Numbered from the stretch's first letter, positions 34,765 to 44,118 are shown. The stretch: 64,000 bases of DNA from Flavobacteriales bacterium (GCA_016717225.1 JADKGB010000002.1:1-64000), one strand, 5' to 3'. A program made the numbers and translations. Notes: a model not told the origin generated them from the sequence alone.

Positions 34765-36474
34765 CTAGCGGCTTACCACCACTTTGAAACTGCTCTGTTG
34801 GCCGTTCTCAGGAGTAACGCTGAAGTTGTATGTGCCCGGTGCAATACCTGCCACATTCACCAGCAAATGGCTACCAGTAGCCGTTACACGCTGAGCGGAA
34901 ACAACTTTGCCAGCAACATCCAGAATGCGCAGGTCCGCGGCACCCGTGAAGCTGCGAAGAGGAATGCGTAATTCGTTCACAGCCGGGTTCGGATAGGCTT
35001 GGCTTTCAGTCTTGGTTTGCTCCGCAATGCCAATGCTGTTCACATCGACCATGCGCACGGCACTGTTGCTGATAGTTCCTTCAAAGCCGGAATTCCATGT
35101 GACGCCGTTCTGCACTGGGGTAACTGGCTGATCATTGAATTCCTGGTTAGTTGTATAGTCGAGCCTGTCATCTGAACCCAAGAACACGTCCGGATTTTCA
35201 GTGACCACGCAGAACAAGTAGCGCACGTTGTCTTGCATTGGCCAAGCCTCCGTGAAGGGAATGAAACCGCGGTACCTGGTCGAATCTATCTCCACGATGA
35301 TCTCACCATTTGCCACCTCAACGAGGTTATCCAGTGCGAAGTTGGCATCGCTCAGACCAGTGAAGTCATCGAGCCATTCGAACGCCTGCACCGACACGAT
35401 CTCTCCGTTCACGGAGGATGGTGCGTTCACTGCAATGAGTGCCTCTATCCCTGTGGCCGCCAACCGACTTGCATTCGCATCGCGGAAGTGAACGCAATAG
35501 GTGTAGGTTCCGCTGCTGGTGCCCGGCGCAACGCCTGCGGAACTCGTCGGCAGCAGTGTTGTTTCGCTGATCTCGGCATAGCTGAACAAGTTGCCTACGT
35601 TCAACGAGGAAGAGAACGTATTGTCAGCAGCATACTCTTCAGCAGCTGGTGAAACCACGGTGTACGTGATGTTGTAGAAGCCAGAATAGCTCGAAAGCGC
35701 AAGAGCAGGTAGTTCAATGAAAGCGCTATCCGCACTTGGAATATCGAATGGTGCAGAGGTCTCATTGTACACCGGGTTTCCACCTTGCGTCACAGTAATA
35801 TTCAGTGTGGCAGCAACCTGGGGCGAGGAACCGTAGTTGCGCACCCAAGCTCCGAGTATCGGGCTGTATTCTGATGCATTCTGCGCAAGCAGTGCGGGAA
35901 TAGCCGCTGAAGGCGGTGTGAGCATATCGGGGCCGTAGAAGCCGAGATCGAAGTCAAAGTAGCCGGTTTTGTTACCCAAGAAGGCAACGACTATTTCGCC
36001 ATTGGCCAATGCCGCAGCTACCGCCTGACCACCAAGTTGATCTACAAGGAAGGTAGGAATGGTAACATCCGCACCGAACGTTCCAGCACCCATCGGAATT
36101 GGGGTATCAGGCGTGTTGTTGATGATGATCACAGCCACTGCTCCGCTGTCCTGACAATTCAGTGCCTTCAATGAGAAATTGCAGGTGCCACGATAGAGTA
36201 CCGCGATCTTGCCTTGGATCTCGCTACGATTGATGATGGCTTCGCAGCAGAGACTATCCGCCGTGGCCGAACCATCGAAAGCCAAGGCCAGTGTGTCAGT
36301 GATGGCGTTGGCGACATCCAGCATGTCGGGTGTTCCCCATCCCTGCGCGGGGTCAGCCCAGGTGCTGGTCACGTTTCCTTGAATGCTCAATGGTTCCGTG
36401 ATATTCACGACAACTTGAGCACGCAATTGTGCAAAGGCGGCACCAGCCAGTAAAAGAGTACAGATCTTCTTCAT
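34765..36474 (-). CDS. Secreted PA-domain protein with type IX sorting domain
   Basis: 569 residues. Signal peptide at 1-20 (AGAAFAQLRAQ). A protease-associated (PA) domain is clear at about 80-160 (VLYRGTCNFSLKALNCQDSG, then AVIIINN). It is followed by beta-sandwich repeats (GAWVRNYGSSPQVAATLNI) and a C-terminal sorting domain (AYPNPAVNELRIPL, ILDVAGKVV, then FKVVVSR). There is no peptidase domain, so the PA domain is probably used for binding. The start MKKICTLLL was chosen for its signal peptide. A TACTTTGC box lies at 36507-36514, and a good terminator follows the gene. Confidence 0.88.
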   Translation of the reverse strand: MKKICTLLLAGAAFAQLRAQVVVNITEPLSIQGNVTSTWADPAQGWGTPDMLDVANAITDTLALAFDGSATADSLCCEAIINRSEIQGKIAVLYRGTCNFSLKALNCQDSGAVAVIIINNTPDTPIPMGAGTFGADVTIPTFLVDQLGGQAVAAALANGEIVVAFLGNKTGYFDFDLGFYGPDMLTPPSAAIPALLAQNASEYSPILGAWVRNYGSSPQVAATLNITVTQGGNPVYNETSAPFDIPSADSAFIELPALALSSYSGFYNITYTVVSPAAEEYAADNTFSSSLNVGNLFSYAEISETTLLPTSSAGVAPGTSSGTYTYCVHFRDANASRLAATGIEALIAVNAPSSVNGEIVSVQAFEWLDDFTGLSDANFALDNLVEVANGEIIVEIDSTRYRGFIPFTEAWPMQDNVRYLFCVVTENPDVFLGSDDRLDYTTNQEFNDQPVTPVQNGVTWNSGFEGTISNSAVRMVDVNSIGIAEQTKTESQAYPNPAVNELRIPLRSFTGAADLRILDVAGKVVSAQRVTATGSHLLVNVAGIAPGTYNFSVTPENGQQSSFKVVVSR

Positions 36475-36506
36475 GTGTTCGAGGGTTAGGGTTAAGCGAA
36501 CGGTGC

Positions 36507-36514
36507 GCAAAGTA
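36507..36514 (-). promoter_or_regulatory. -7 promoter box of the PA-domain protein gene
   Basis: TACTTTGC on the minus strand, near match to TAnnTTTG, leaving a leader of about 30 bases before the ATG at 36474. Confidence 0.45.
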
Positions 36515-36596
36515 ACCAACCATTCGCACCGAAACAGAACCATTAACGGGGCATTCGCGCGGGGCTATAACCCTCTCAGGGGCGCCGTCGAGTCGG

Positions 36597-37469
36597 CTAT
36601 TCCCCTTGTAGGGCACTCAGTAGCCGCTGGAGATCTTCGACCCGGTCCGGGTCTTCGAGTTTTTGGTAGCTGTTGAGCAGGTTGTTCAACAATCGTCGCA
36701 CGATGTCGATGTTGCTGCAGGGCTGGAAAAAGCTCTCTTCGGGCGGAAGTTTCAACTTCTTGAGGAACTCGAGGATCTCATTCTTGCCCAAAATGTCGCC
36801 CTGGCTGAAGGCGTTCACATAAAAGAGTACGCCATTGTGCCCGAGGTCGCCAGGGCCTTGGCCGGTCTCGTCCATCCAAGCAAGTACGAAGTGGTTGGGC
36901 AGATTCACCCCGCGCAAAGGCAAATTCAACTCTTCGGCCAATACTTGGTAGATCACCGCCAGCGAAAGCGGATTCCCCTTCTTGCTTTCCAGCACCTCAT
37001 TGATGTAGCTGTTCTGGGGCGCATGGTAGTTGCGTTTATTACCGCGGTAACCATACACCTGAAAGAAAATGTGGTTGAACACACGCACCTTTTCAAAGGC
37101 GGTAAGCTGATCGTTCAATTCCAACCAGATATCCTGTCGTAAGGCAGCCAGTTTGCTTTTTACCCGGTATTCATCCAATTCTGTATAGCGATAACGGCAC
37201 ACGGCCAGTGCGCCTTCCAAGAGGTCTTCACCGCCGCCTTCGTACCATGTTTTCAACCGCTGGTAGGTAACGTCCAGGTGAATGGTGTGCAGGATGTCTT
37301 CGATCCTGTTCCGGAACAGGTCGCCCAAGTCGTCTGTTTCCCACGCATTCTCCAAGGCATGTACGACAGGTGCTCCAAGGGACACGATGCGCTCGCGTAC
37401 TTGGGTGTAGATACCCTCATCGGGATCATCGATCAACTTGATCAGCGCGTGGATCTCGTTCTCGCTCAA
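36597..37469 (-). CDS. SirB1/transglutaminase-like family protein
   Basis: 290 residues. The N-terminal half is helical (about 1-110). The second half matches the SirB1 (transglutaminase core 2) family: NHIFFQVYGYRGNKRNYHAPQNSYINEVLESKKGN spans the region that holds a Cys in true transglutaminases, followed by PLSLAVIYQVLAEELNLPLRGVNLPNHFVL. I see no Cys at the usual active site, so enzymatic activity is doubtful. Cytoplasmic. Members are common and single-copy in Bacteroidota; role unknown. Confidence 0.88.
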   Translation of the reverse strand: MSENEIHALIKLIDDPDEGIYTQVRERIVSLGAPVVHALENAWETDDLGDLFRNRIEDILHTIHLDVTYQRLKTWYEGGGEDLLEGALAVCRYRYTELDEYRVKSKLAALRQDIWLELNDQLTAFEKVRVFNHIFFQVYGYRGNKRNYHAPQNSYINEVLESKKGNPLSLAVIYQVLAEELNLPLRGVNLPNHFVLAWMDETGQGPGDLGHNGVLFYVNAFSQGDILGKNEILEFLKKLKLPPEESFFQPCSNIDIVRRLLNNLLNSYQKLEDPDRVEDLQRLLSALQGE

Positions 37470-37574
37470 AGCTTTGTTCGGCTCTATTGGAGCAGTTGAA
37501 CGAAATTACCCGCCGTCGTGATTGCGCGTTAAGACAATGACCGTATGTTTCCAGCACTGGGCTGTTGATCCGCA

Positions 37575-37718
37575 GAACACAAACGTTACGCGAGAACCTG
37601 CCTGTGAAGAACCTGCTGAGCGGGCGGATGCGGACAAACTGGAAAGCTCAAAGCTCGAACGACAGCGCTCTGGCGACCTACGGTTTCAGCTTTCAGCCTT
37701 CTGGTTTCAACTTCCCAA
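37575..37718. repeat. Possible worn intergenic palindrome
   Basis: In the 249-base gap before the phosphorylase end, GGAAAGCTCAAAGCTCGAA and a right-hand GGTTTCAGCTTTCAGCC share partial inverted similarity (GAAAGCT/AGCTTTC). It resembles the remains of an extragenic palindrome, but pairing is weak. No gene is seen in the gap. Confidence 0.3.
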
Positions 37719-38636
37719 CTACCCTACAACCCGCTCGAGTACCTGATCGATCATGCGCTCAATAGCCGCATGGTGGTCTTTGCTGTATTCCTTTCTGAGG
37801 CGGTTGGCGACAACGGAACAGATCGTGGCTGCCTTGTGCCCGAGCACGCCGCTAAGGCCATAAAGCGCACTTGTTTCCATTTCGTAATTGGTGATGCGTA
37901 AGTGGTGGCCGGCAACGTCTGTGGGGTAGCGGAAGCTGGTGAACAGGTCGTTCAGGCCGTCGACACTTGGCACGGCACGCAGTTGGCGGCCTTGGGGTCC
38001 ATAGAATCCGCCAGAGGTGGCCGTGATGCCAACATGATTTCCGGTGGACAAGCGGTCTATCAACGCTTCATCGCCAAAGGCCAGATAGGGCAGGGGCAGG
38101 TTGTCCGGCCATTCGGTGTGCTCCAGGATCGCATGGAGCAAGCGGCGCTCTTCATCGGTTTCTTCTGTCGCATAGAAGTGGAGCACGGTGTCCAAGCCCA
38201 AACCACAACGGCTCACGATGAATTGATCAACCGGAATATCCTCCTGCAATGCACCGCACGTTCCCATGCGTATGATGGTCAGCGCCCTGGTCTTCTCTTT
38301 CGGGGTGCGATTCACCAGGTCAATATTGACCAGCGCATCCAATTCGCCCATCACAATGTCGAGGTTATCCGTGCCGATGCCTGTTGCCAATGCAGTAACT
38401 CGCGTACCTCGGAGTGTGCCCGTGTGTGCGATGAACTCTCTGTTTTGCGATCGGTGATCGATGTGATCGAAGCGTTTGCTGATAAGTGCTACACGACCAG
38501 GATCACCGACGACGAAAACAACATCGCCGAGGTTTTCGGGCTTTAGCGCAAGGTGGTAAACACTGCCGTCCGGGTTCAGGATCAACTCGCTTTCGGGAAG
38601 AATGGTTCCGGGCTGTGTGAGGGTAATTGGGCGCAT
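37719..38636 (-). CDS. Nucleoside phosphorylase, uridine phosphorylase-like
   Basis: Splits nucleosides with phosphate to give the free base and ribose-1-phosphate (salvage). It has 305 residues, somewhat longer than E. coli Udp. VVGDPGRVALIS near 41-52, MGTCGALQ near 123-130, and the substrate loop NYEMETSALYGLSG near 247-260 are the PNP/UDP family-1 hallmarks. The Met-Glu pair in YEMET binds ribose. Base preference cannot be fixed, but uridine is most likely. Cytoplasmic. Confidence 0.92.
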   Translation of the reverse strand: MRPITLTQPGTILPESELILNPDGSVYHLALKPENLGDVVFVVGDPGRVALISKRFDHIDHRSQNREFIAHTGTLRGTRVTALATGIGTDNLDIVMGELDALVNIDLVNRTPKEKTRALTIIRMGTCGALQEDIPVDQFIVSRCGLGLDTVLHFYATEETDEERRLLHAILEHTEWPDNLPLPYLAFGDEALIDRLSTGNHVGITATSGGFYGPQGRQLRAVPSVDGLNDLFTSFRYPTDVAGHHLRITNYEMETSALYGLSGVLGHKAATICSVVANRLRKEYSKDHHAAIERMIDQVLERVVG

Positions 38637-38657
38637 AAGTGGGGAAGTCTTTTCGAC

Positions 38658-39353
38658 CTAGGCCGCAGGGGCCGATCGTTCTGGATAGATCAAGGTCATA
38701 CCCGGCAAACCAGTGGTGGTCCGGATCATTTTGTATCGCGCAGCCTGTTTCGAAAGGACTTCAGCAATGGCGGTGTATGGCCCGATGTTGTATCCGGAAT
38801 CCGGGGATTGGTAGAACGTGTCGTGCAGAAGAACGATCGCCTCAGGCTGCTGCTCGAGTATGGCACTCAGTTCACGGGTAACGCTGGCATGGCTGTGGTC
38901 GCCGTCAACATAGAAAAGAACTTTGTCATGGGTCTTTCGATCCGCACACAGTTCAAGTGCACGGGTCACACCATCGGCTTGATGCAGGGTTACCTCGCTC
39001 ATTCCCCGCACTAAAACACCACGATCACTTTTGGGGTGCTCGCCGTGGAATACGTCATCCGGCAGATCAATGGAATGGATCGCAGCGGGAATGCGAAAGG
39101 CTCTGATCGTTTCACAGAAAACGCGCGCTGAAACGCCGCGATGGGTGCCCCATTCCAGAATGAGTGATGGCCGGAAGCGACATACAGCGCTCACCATGAG
39201 CATCTGTTCGTTCAGCGGGAAAGGACGAATGCCGACAACGGGAACAAGAACCTTCAGCACGAACTCGGAGATGATCCAGTTGTTCACTTCGAACTCGGCG
39301 GAGGCCGGGTTCACCACAGGGTCGGCGAATTCGGTACGCTGGAATAGTCGCAT
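38658..39353 (-). CDS. Class I SAM-dependent methyltransferase, cephalosporin-hydroxylase-like
   Basis: 231 residues. ILEWGTHRGVSARVF near 65-79 is the SAM-binding loop, and VLFYVDGDHSHASVTREL near 144-161 is the motif shared by Methyltransf_24 and cephalosporin hydroxylase-like proteins, often found near polysaccharide genes. VLLHDTFYQ follows. It could modify a sugar or small metabolite. A TACTTTGG promoter-like box is at 39402-39409. Neighbours give no clear pathway. Confidence 0.85.
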   Translation of the reverse strand: MRLFQRTEFADPVVNPASAEFEVNNWIISEFVLKVLVPVVGIRPFPLNEQMLMVSAVCRFRPSLILEWGTHRGVSARVFCETIRAFRIPAAIHSIDLPDDVFHGEHPKSDRGVLVRGMSEVTLHQADGVTRALELCADRKTHDKVLFYVDGDHSHASVTRELSAILEQQPEAIVLLHDTFYQSPDSGYNIGPYTAIAEVLSKQAARYKMIRTTTGLPGMTLIYPERSAPAA

Positions 39354-39401
39354 AGGATATTCCCTTCACATTGGAATATGTTGCGTGCGCTGAAGGGGAG
39401 G

Positions 39402-39409
39402 CCAAAGTA
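39402..39409 (-). promoter_or_regulatory. -7 promoter box of the methyltransferase gene
   Basis: TACTTTGG on the minus strand, an exact TAnnTTTG match, 48 bases before the ATG at 39353. No convincing -33 element. Confidence 0.4.
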
Positions 39410-39454
39410 ACCGGCATCCGCAAACGGCCGAAGCCTCAAAAAGAACTGCTGAAC

Positions 39455-40180
39455 CTACTTGCCGCCGAACACGCGTTTCAGCAGATCGCTCGTGCGTGCC
39501 ATCGGATCCTTGCGGATCTTCAATTCTTCGTCGGCAAGCAAGATGAACAGCCCAGCGATCGCCCGCTCGGTCACGTACGCATCCAGATCAGGGTTCACCG
39601 CTTTGCCACCGGTGAACGTGCTGGCTTTGTTGTAGCCATTTGCCAACGGGGTCCAGTAGTTCGTGAGTGCCACTTTCTTGGTAGCGGCTTCAACAATTGG
39701 ACGGAAGGTGTTGGTGAGGCTGGTGGTGGTTTTGTCCTTCAAGTAACCCGTTGCCGCGTCATCCTTGCCTTTGAGGATCGCGAACCCGTCGCCGATGCTC
39801 ATGCCTTTCACCGCATCCGAGAAAATGGGTACGGCTTGTTTCACGGCTTCTTCCGCCGCACGGTTCAATGTCAATTCGAATTCCTCAACCTGTTTGTTCA
39901 TGCCGATCGTTGAGAGCGTGCTCTTCATCTTCTCAGCTTCCGGTGGAAAAGGGATCCGAATGCGCGCGTTCTTGTTGAACCCATCTGCTACCGATGCCAA
40001 CGACACGGAATTTCCCGCTCCTTTGGTGAGTGCCTCCTTCAAGCCCGCGATCACATCGTCATTGCTCAGGCCGCCTGCCGCTGGCATCACTTTGCTGGCG
40101 GCATCTTTCAAGCTTTTCGGAAATTGGGCGCTGCCATTGGTGGCCAATAGCGTGAGAAGAAGGATGAACGTGTTTTTCAT
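39455..40180 (-). CDS. DUF4197 family exported protein
   Basis: 241 residues with a signal peptide (1-18, ending NGSAQ). The rest is the DUF4197 domain: GLSNDDVIAGLKEALTKGA near 37-55, IPFPPEAEKM near 75-84, and the closing LDAYVTERAIAGLFILLADEELKIRKDP. The family is widespread and mostly periplasmic, with no known function. It sits upstream of no obvious partner. Confidence 0.92.
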   Translation of the reverse strand: MKNTFILLLTLLATNGSAQFPKSLKDAASKVMPAAGGLSNDDVIAGLKEALTKGAGNSVSLASVADGFNKNARIRIPFPPEAEKMKSTLSTIGMNKQVEEFELTLNRAAEEAVKQAVPIFSDAVKGMSIGDGFAILKGKDDAATGYLKDKTTTSLTNTFRPIVEAATKKVALTNYWTPLANGYNKASTFTGGKAVNPDLDAYVTERAIAGLFILLADEELKIRKDPMARTSDLLKRVFGGK

Positions 40181-40241
40181 GTTCTGGTTGGACTTGGTTG
40201 GTTCGATGCGTTGGGGTAGGGCGTAACAGGTACAGTTGCGT

Positions 40242-40655
40242 TCAGCGCTCTGCCATCATTCGTGCCAATTTCGTCCGCCATGCTTCGGGCACAGCAAAAC
40301 TGGTGTTTGTGGTATAGTCGAAACAGACCATCACACTGCGGCCTTGGGCGTGAAGTCTGCGTTCACCGGCCTTGGTCACGAAGAGTGAATAGCCCAGATC
40401 GAAACTCTTGGTTCCGATCGCGCTGCAGGAGCACTCGACTTCCACATGGTCGCTCAAATGCACCGGTCTCTTGTAGTCCACTTCGTTGCGAGCGAGGATC
40501 ATTCCGAACTTCTTCCAGTCATGGTCCTTTTCAATGAAATTGCGCAAGAGGTCCATTCGCGCTTGCTCGAACCAGGAGAGGTACACGGCGTTGTGCGCGT
40601 GGCCGGCCATGTCGATGTCGTTAAAGCGGAGTTGTATGGAGGTGGTCGTTTTCAT
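40242..40655 (-). CDS. Acyl-CoA thioesterase, 4-hydroxybenzoyl-CoA thioesterase (hotdog) family
   Basis: 137 residues, a single hotdog domain. RFNDIDMAGHAHNAVYLSWFEQAR holds the usual D-x-x-G-H-x-x-N active-site pattern (Asp15, His19), as in YbgC/FadM-type thioesterases. It hydrolyses acyl-CoA or acyl-carrier-protein thioesters in the cytoplasm; the natural acyl group is unknown. A palindrome separates it from the upstream gene. Confidence 0.93.
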   Translation of the reverse strand: MKTTTSIQLRFNDIDMAGHAHNAVYLSWFEQARMDLLRNFIEKDHDWKKFGMILARNEVDYKRPVHLSDHVEVECSCSAIGTKSFDLGYSLFVTKAGERRLHAQGRSVMVCFDYTTNTSFAVPEAWRTKLARMMAER

Positions 40656-40662
40656 GGAATGC

Positions 40663-40738
40663 GCTACAAGCTATTGGCTTCAGGCCACGGGCTAAGTCCC
40701 AGGATCAAGCCTGTGGCTTGGAGCCTATAGCCTGAGGC
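40663..40738. repeat. Imperfect extragenic palindrome
   Basis: The left arm (40663-40693, GCTACAAGCTATTGGCTTC...) and the right arm (40708-40738, AGCCTGTGGCTTGG...) are imperfectly complementary over about 31 bases with a short loop. It lies between two same-strand genes and resembles REP-like elements built of GGCTT/AAGCC units. It is a third sequence type, unlike those at 8.2 and 9.3 kb. Confidence 0.7.
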
Positions 40739-40743
40739 AGTAT

Positions 40744-41151
40744 TTATGAGATCGGGTTCAGGATCACGGAGAACACTGTAATGCTGTTCGGGTCGCGATC
40801 ATAGAACAATTTGTCAAGCGCTTCGAGCACGTTCTTCGCCCTGAAATAGGACGTTTGAAGTGAGTTGTTTCCCCGTGCGCTCCATTGCACGGTGTAGCTG
40901 CTGGTTCGGTCCTTGTAGGTTTTTACGTAGTCCAACATCAGCCTCAAGGCATCCATGCGATCACTTCCCTCCGTAGCGTGGAAGAGGAAGCTCTGATCAT
41001 GCCGCGGATTGATGGTGATCAGGAAGAGTTTGGTCTTTTGTCCATTATCGGACTCTTCGAAGTTGAAGACCAAACTGTCGGTGCCTACGCCGATGTGGTT
41101 GCTGATCTCTTTTTGCAGCTTGGCGGTTTCGAGGTTCTTGTCGCGCGTCAT
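40744..41151 (-). CDS. Small cytoplasmic protein of unknown function
   Basis: 135 residues from MTRDKNLETAKLQ. It has no signal or membrane segment. FLITINPRHDQSFLF and TVFSVILNPIS look like beta strands, and the whole reads like a compact alpha/beta protein. It sits 20 bases after the CapD-like gene and may be co-transcribed with it. The longer open frame (to 41223) would overlap that gene's end, so the internal ATG was preferred. I do not recognise the family. Confidence 0.65.
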   Translation of the reverse strand: MTRDKNLETAKLQKEISNHIGVGTDSLVFNFEESDNGQKTKLFLITINPRHDQSFLFHATEGSDRMDALRLMLDYVKTYKDRTSSYTVQWSARGNNSLQTSYFRAKNVLEALDKLFYDRDPNSITVFSVILNPIS

Positions 41152-41171
41152 GGAGAAAGGTAAATGTGTTG

Positions 41172-43091
41172 CTATTGCTGGGCGGTATACTCTGGTACCA
41201 ACTGCTTCATAAGACGCAAGCATGCTTCGGTGTCACTTCGCTCGGCCGCGGAGATAAGCTCCAGCACGGTATCGCTCTGGGTCGAATAGGATCCTCCTCG
41301 AGTTCTGCCGATCAATATGCGCGGGTGATGTGTGGGCATGGTGCCTTCCTGTGAAGCGAGCAGCTCCTCGAATTTCTTTTCGCCCGGGCGGAGTCCAGTG
41401 AACTCGATCACGATATCCCGGCCCGGCTCTTTCCCACTAAGGCGGATCATTTTTTCCGCCAGATCGATAATGCGCACAGGTTGCCCCATATCGAAGACGT
41501 AGATCTCACCACCGTTGCCCATGGAAGCAGCCTCGAGAACCAACCGACAGGCTTCGGGGATGGTCATGAAAAAGCGCGTGACCTCCGGGTCAGTAACCGT
41601 GACCGGTCCTCCTTCGGCGATCTGTTTTCGGAAAAGAGGGATCACTGAGCCGTTGCTTCCCAGGACATTTCCGAAGCGCGTTGTGATGAAGCGGGTTCTG
41701 TGCCCTTGGGCTGTCCCTTGGATCAATTGCTCCGCTATGCGTTTGCTGGCGCCCATCACACTGGTAGGATTCACGGCCTTGTCTGTACTGATGAGCACGA
41801 ACTCCAGGGCGCCATGAGCAACCGCTAGTTCAGCCACGATGCGTGTTCCCAGCACATTGGTTCGAACCGCTTGATCGGGCTGGGCCTCCATCAGCGGAAC
41901 ATGTTTGTATGCCGCCGCATGGAAGATGATCTCCGGCTTGAAGGTGTTGAAGACATGTTCCATAACCGTTCGATCGCGTACGTCCGCGATCACGGGGTGG
42001 AAACGCGAAATGCCCTTTCCGACCAACTCCATCTGCAGGTCATAGAGCGCGCTTTCCGCATTGTCCAGTAGAACAGTGTTGTCAGCACCCAGTTCGATCA
42101 CTTGCCTCACGATCTCACTTCCGATACTGCCTGCTGCTCCCGTTACCAGTAAGCGTTTTCCAGTAAAATGCCCGCGCAAGGAAGCGTCATCCAATTTGAT
42201 CGGGGCTCGACCCAGAAGGTCTTCGATACGCACTTCGCGGATCTGCCCGCTGCTCAATTGCCCGTTGATCCAGTCGTTCACAGGCGGCACACTGAGAACA
42301 TGCGTTTTCGCCTGCATGCAGTGCTCCACGACCCGCCGACGGTTTTCAGCATCCGGCTGCTGAATGGTGATGATGACCTGGTCCACATCGCCATCGGCCA
42401 AAAGAGCAGGTAGTTCGTTCGTTGGACGTATTCCCACTCCTTCAAGTCGTTGCCCCGTTTTCTTGGGGTCGTCGTCCACGAATGCTTCAACGGAATACTT
42501 GCGCGTGCCGTCACGTTCCAATGTCCGCTTGGTGATCAGTCCAGCTTCACCGGCTCCATAGAGGATCACACGCACCTCGTCTTTCCCACTACCCTTGGCC
42601 CGGAGGTACAGAAGTTTAACGGCGATGCGGGACGTGATCAACACCATGGCGGTTGCCATAAAATCGATGATGATCACCGTCCGCGGAAGGAAATACACCC
42701 CGTCCAGCATGAAAAAACGCACAATGCTGAGGACGCCGAACAGGACCGAGCCACCTAGTACGGTTAGAAAAATGCGCCTGGCATCTTCGGTGCTGGTATG
42801 TTTCACCAAGCCCATATGAATTCGGGCCCACCAGAGCGAGACCAGTCGCACGCCAATGAATATCGGCAGAACCGGCCACAGCAATTGATATTCGGTCTCT
42901 GGAACGTGGAAATTGAATCGCAACTGATACGCGGCCAGCAATGCCAACAGGCACAGGGTGGTATCGATCACAAGGATCAACCAGCGGGGGATATAGCGCG
43001 TTCGAGGCACGGCCGGCGAAGGTATTCGCAGGCCAGTAGGCAACCAGCACTCGTCTTGGGGCTTGAGGCGCATCTTTGCGATCCTTGTCAT
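41172..43091 (-). CDS. CapD/WbpM-like nucleotide-sugar 4,6-dehydratase, membrane-bound
   Basis: Makes UDP-4-keto-6-deoxy-HexNAc from UDP-GlcNAc, the first step to many amino-deoxy sugars. 639 residues: four transmembrane segments (about 36-155), a CoA-binding-like Rossmann domain (about 173-285, VILYGAGEAG), then the SDR domain with TGAAGSIGSE at 317-326, STDKAVNPTSVMGASK at 435-450 (Met446 in place of the usual Tyr, Lys450 catalytic) and a closing GLRPGEKKFEELL. Met in place of Tyr is normal for this inverting/retaining group. It can feed the DegT aminotransferase. The start could be six codons later (43073). Confidence 0.94.
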   Translation of the reverse strand: MTRIAKMRLKPQDECWLPTGLRIPSPAVPRTRYIPRWLILVIDTTLCLLALLAAYQLRFNFHVPETEYQLLWPVLPIFIGVRLVSLWWARIHMGLVKHTSTEDARRIFLTVLGGSVLFGVLSIVRFFMLDGVYFLPRTVIIIDFMATAMVLITSRIAVKLLYLRAKGSGKDEVRVILYGAGEAGLITKRTLERDGTRKYSVEAFVDDDPKKTGQRLEGVGIRPTNELPALLADGDVDQVIITIQQPDAENRRRVVEHCMQAKTHVLSVPPVNDWINGQLSSGQIREVRIEDLLGRAPIKLDDASLRGHFTGKRLLVTGAAGSIGSEIVRQVIELGADNTVLLDNAESALYDLQMELVGKGISRFHPVIADVRDRTVMEHVFNTFKPEIIFHAAAYKHVPLMEAQPDQAVRTNVLGTRIVAELAVAHGALEFVLISTDKAVNPTSVMGASKRIAEQLIQGTAQGHRTRFITTRFGNVLGSNGSVIPLFRKQIAEGGPVTVTDPEVTRFFMTIPEACRLVLEAASMGNGGEIYVFDMGQPVRIIDLAEKMIRLSGKEPGRDIVIEFTGLRPGEKKFEELLASQEGTMPTHHPRILIGRTRGGSYSTQSDTVLELISAAERSDTEACLRLMKQLVPEYTAQQ

Positions 43092-43122
43092 TTTTCGGAT
43101 CTCAACTATTCAATCGAAGCCC

Positions 43123-44118
43123 ATGGCTGTTTCCCTCGTTACCGGTGGCGCCGGTTTTATGGGTGCCCACCTTGTGAAAGAACTGTTGGCCATGGGCCAT
43201 ACGGTGGTAGCCCTCGATGATCTGAGCGGTGGTTTCGCGGACCAAGTGGACCCAAGGGCCACGTTCGTACAAGGTTCCATCAATGACTATGCATTGATCG
43301 AGGCGCTTTTTGAAAAGCACCATTTCGATCATGTCTATCACCTGGCTGCATACGCGGCGGAAGGGCTGAGCCATTTCATTCGGCATTTCAATTACCAGAA
43401 CAACCTGATCGGCAGCATCAACCTGATCAACGCGAGCGTGCGCCACAAGGTGAAGTGCTTTGTGTTCACCAGTAGCATCGCGGTTTATGGCTCATTGAAA
43501 CCACCGATGATCGAGGATATGCATCCCGTACCGGAGGACCCGTACGGCGTGGCCAAGCTTGCAGTGGAAATGGACTTGCACGCTGCCCGGCACATGTTCG
43601 GTCTGAATTACGTGGTCTTCCGCCCACACAATGTGTACGGCGAATTCCAGAACATCGGCGATCGATACCGCAATGTGGTAGGCATCTTCATGAACCAGTT
43701 GATGCAGGGTATCCCGCTCAGCGTCTTCGGCGATGGTGAACAACAACGGGCCTTCAGCTACATCGGCGACATTGTACCCATCATGGCCCGCTGCGTGGAC
43801 GTGAATGAGGCCTACGGTCAGGTCTTCAACATCGGGGCAGATCAGCCATATACCGTGAAACAGCTGGCAACTGCTGTCATGAAGGCCATGGGCGTTTCCG
43901 GAAAATTGAACCACGTTGAATCCAGGAACGAAGCCGTGAACGCATGGAGCGACCACAGCAAAGCACACCGTGTTTTCGGATCCGCACCTGGTACTTCTTT
44001 GGAAGAAGGCCTGCAGCGCATGGCTGAATGGGCGAAAAAGACCGGAGCCCGCGAGAGCAAGGAGTTCGGGCACATCGAGATCACGGAGAAGCTGCCTTCT
44101 TTCTGGGCAAAGAAGTAA
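43123..44118 (+). CDS. NAD-dependent epimerase/dehydratase (extended SDR)
   Basis: 331 residues. NAD-binding GGAGFMG at 8-14, and the catalytic YGVAK with Tyr141 and Lys145. FRPHNVYGEFQNIGDRYRN and FGDGEQQRAFSYIGDIV are typical of nucleotide-sugar 4-epimerases. It is likely to change or epimerise the sugar made by the neighbouring CapD-like enzyme or UDP-glucose. The start MAVSLVTGGAG is strict; a longer frame exists upstream. Divergent from the CapD-like gene. Confidence 0.92.
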   Translation: MAVSLVTGGAGFMGAHLVKELLAMGHTVVALDDLSGGFADQVDPRATFVQGSINDYALIEALFEKHHFDHVYHLAAYAAEGLSHFIRHFNYQNNLIGSINLINASVRHKVKCFVFTSSIAVYGSLKPPMIEDMHPVPEDPYGVAKLAVEMDLHAARHMFGLNYVVFRPHNVYGEFQNIGDRYRNVVGIFMNQLMQGIPLSVFGDGEQQRAFSYIGDIVPIMARCVDVNEAYGQVFNIGADQPYTVKQLATAVMKAMGVSGKLNHVESRNEAVNAWSDHSKAHRVFGSAPGTSLEEGLQRMAEWAKKTGARESKEFGHIEITEKLPSFWAKK

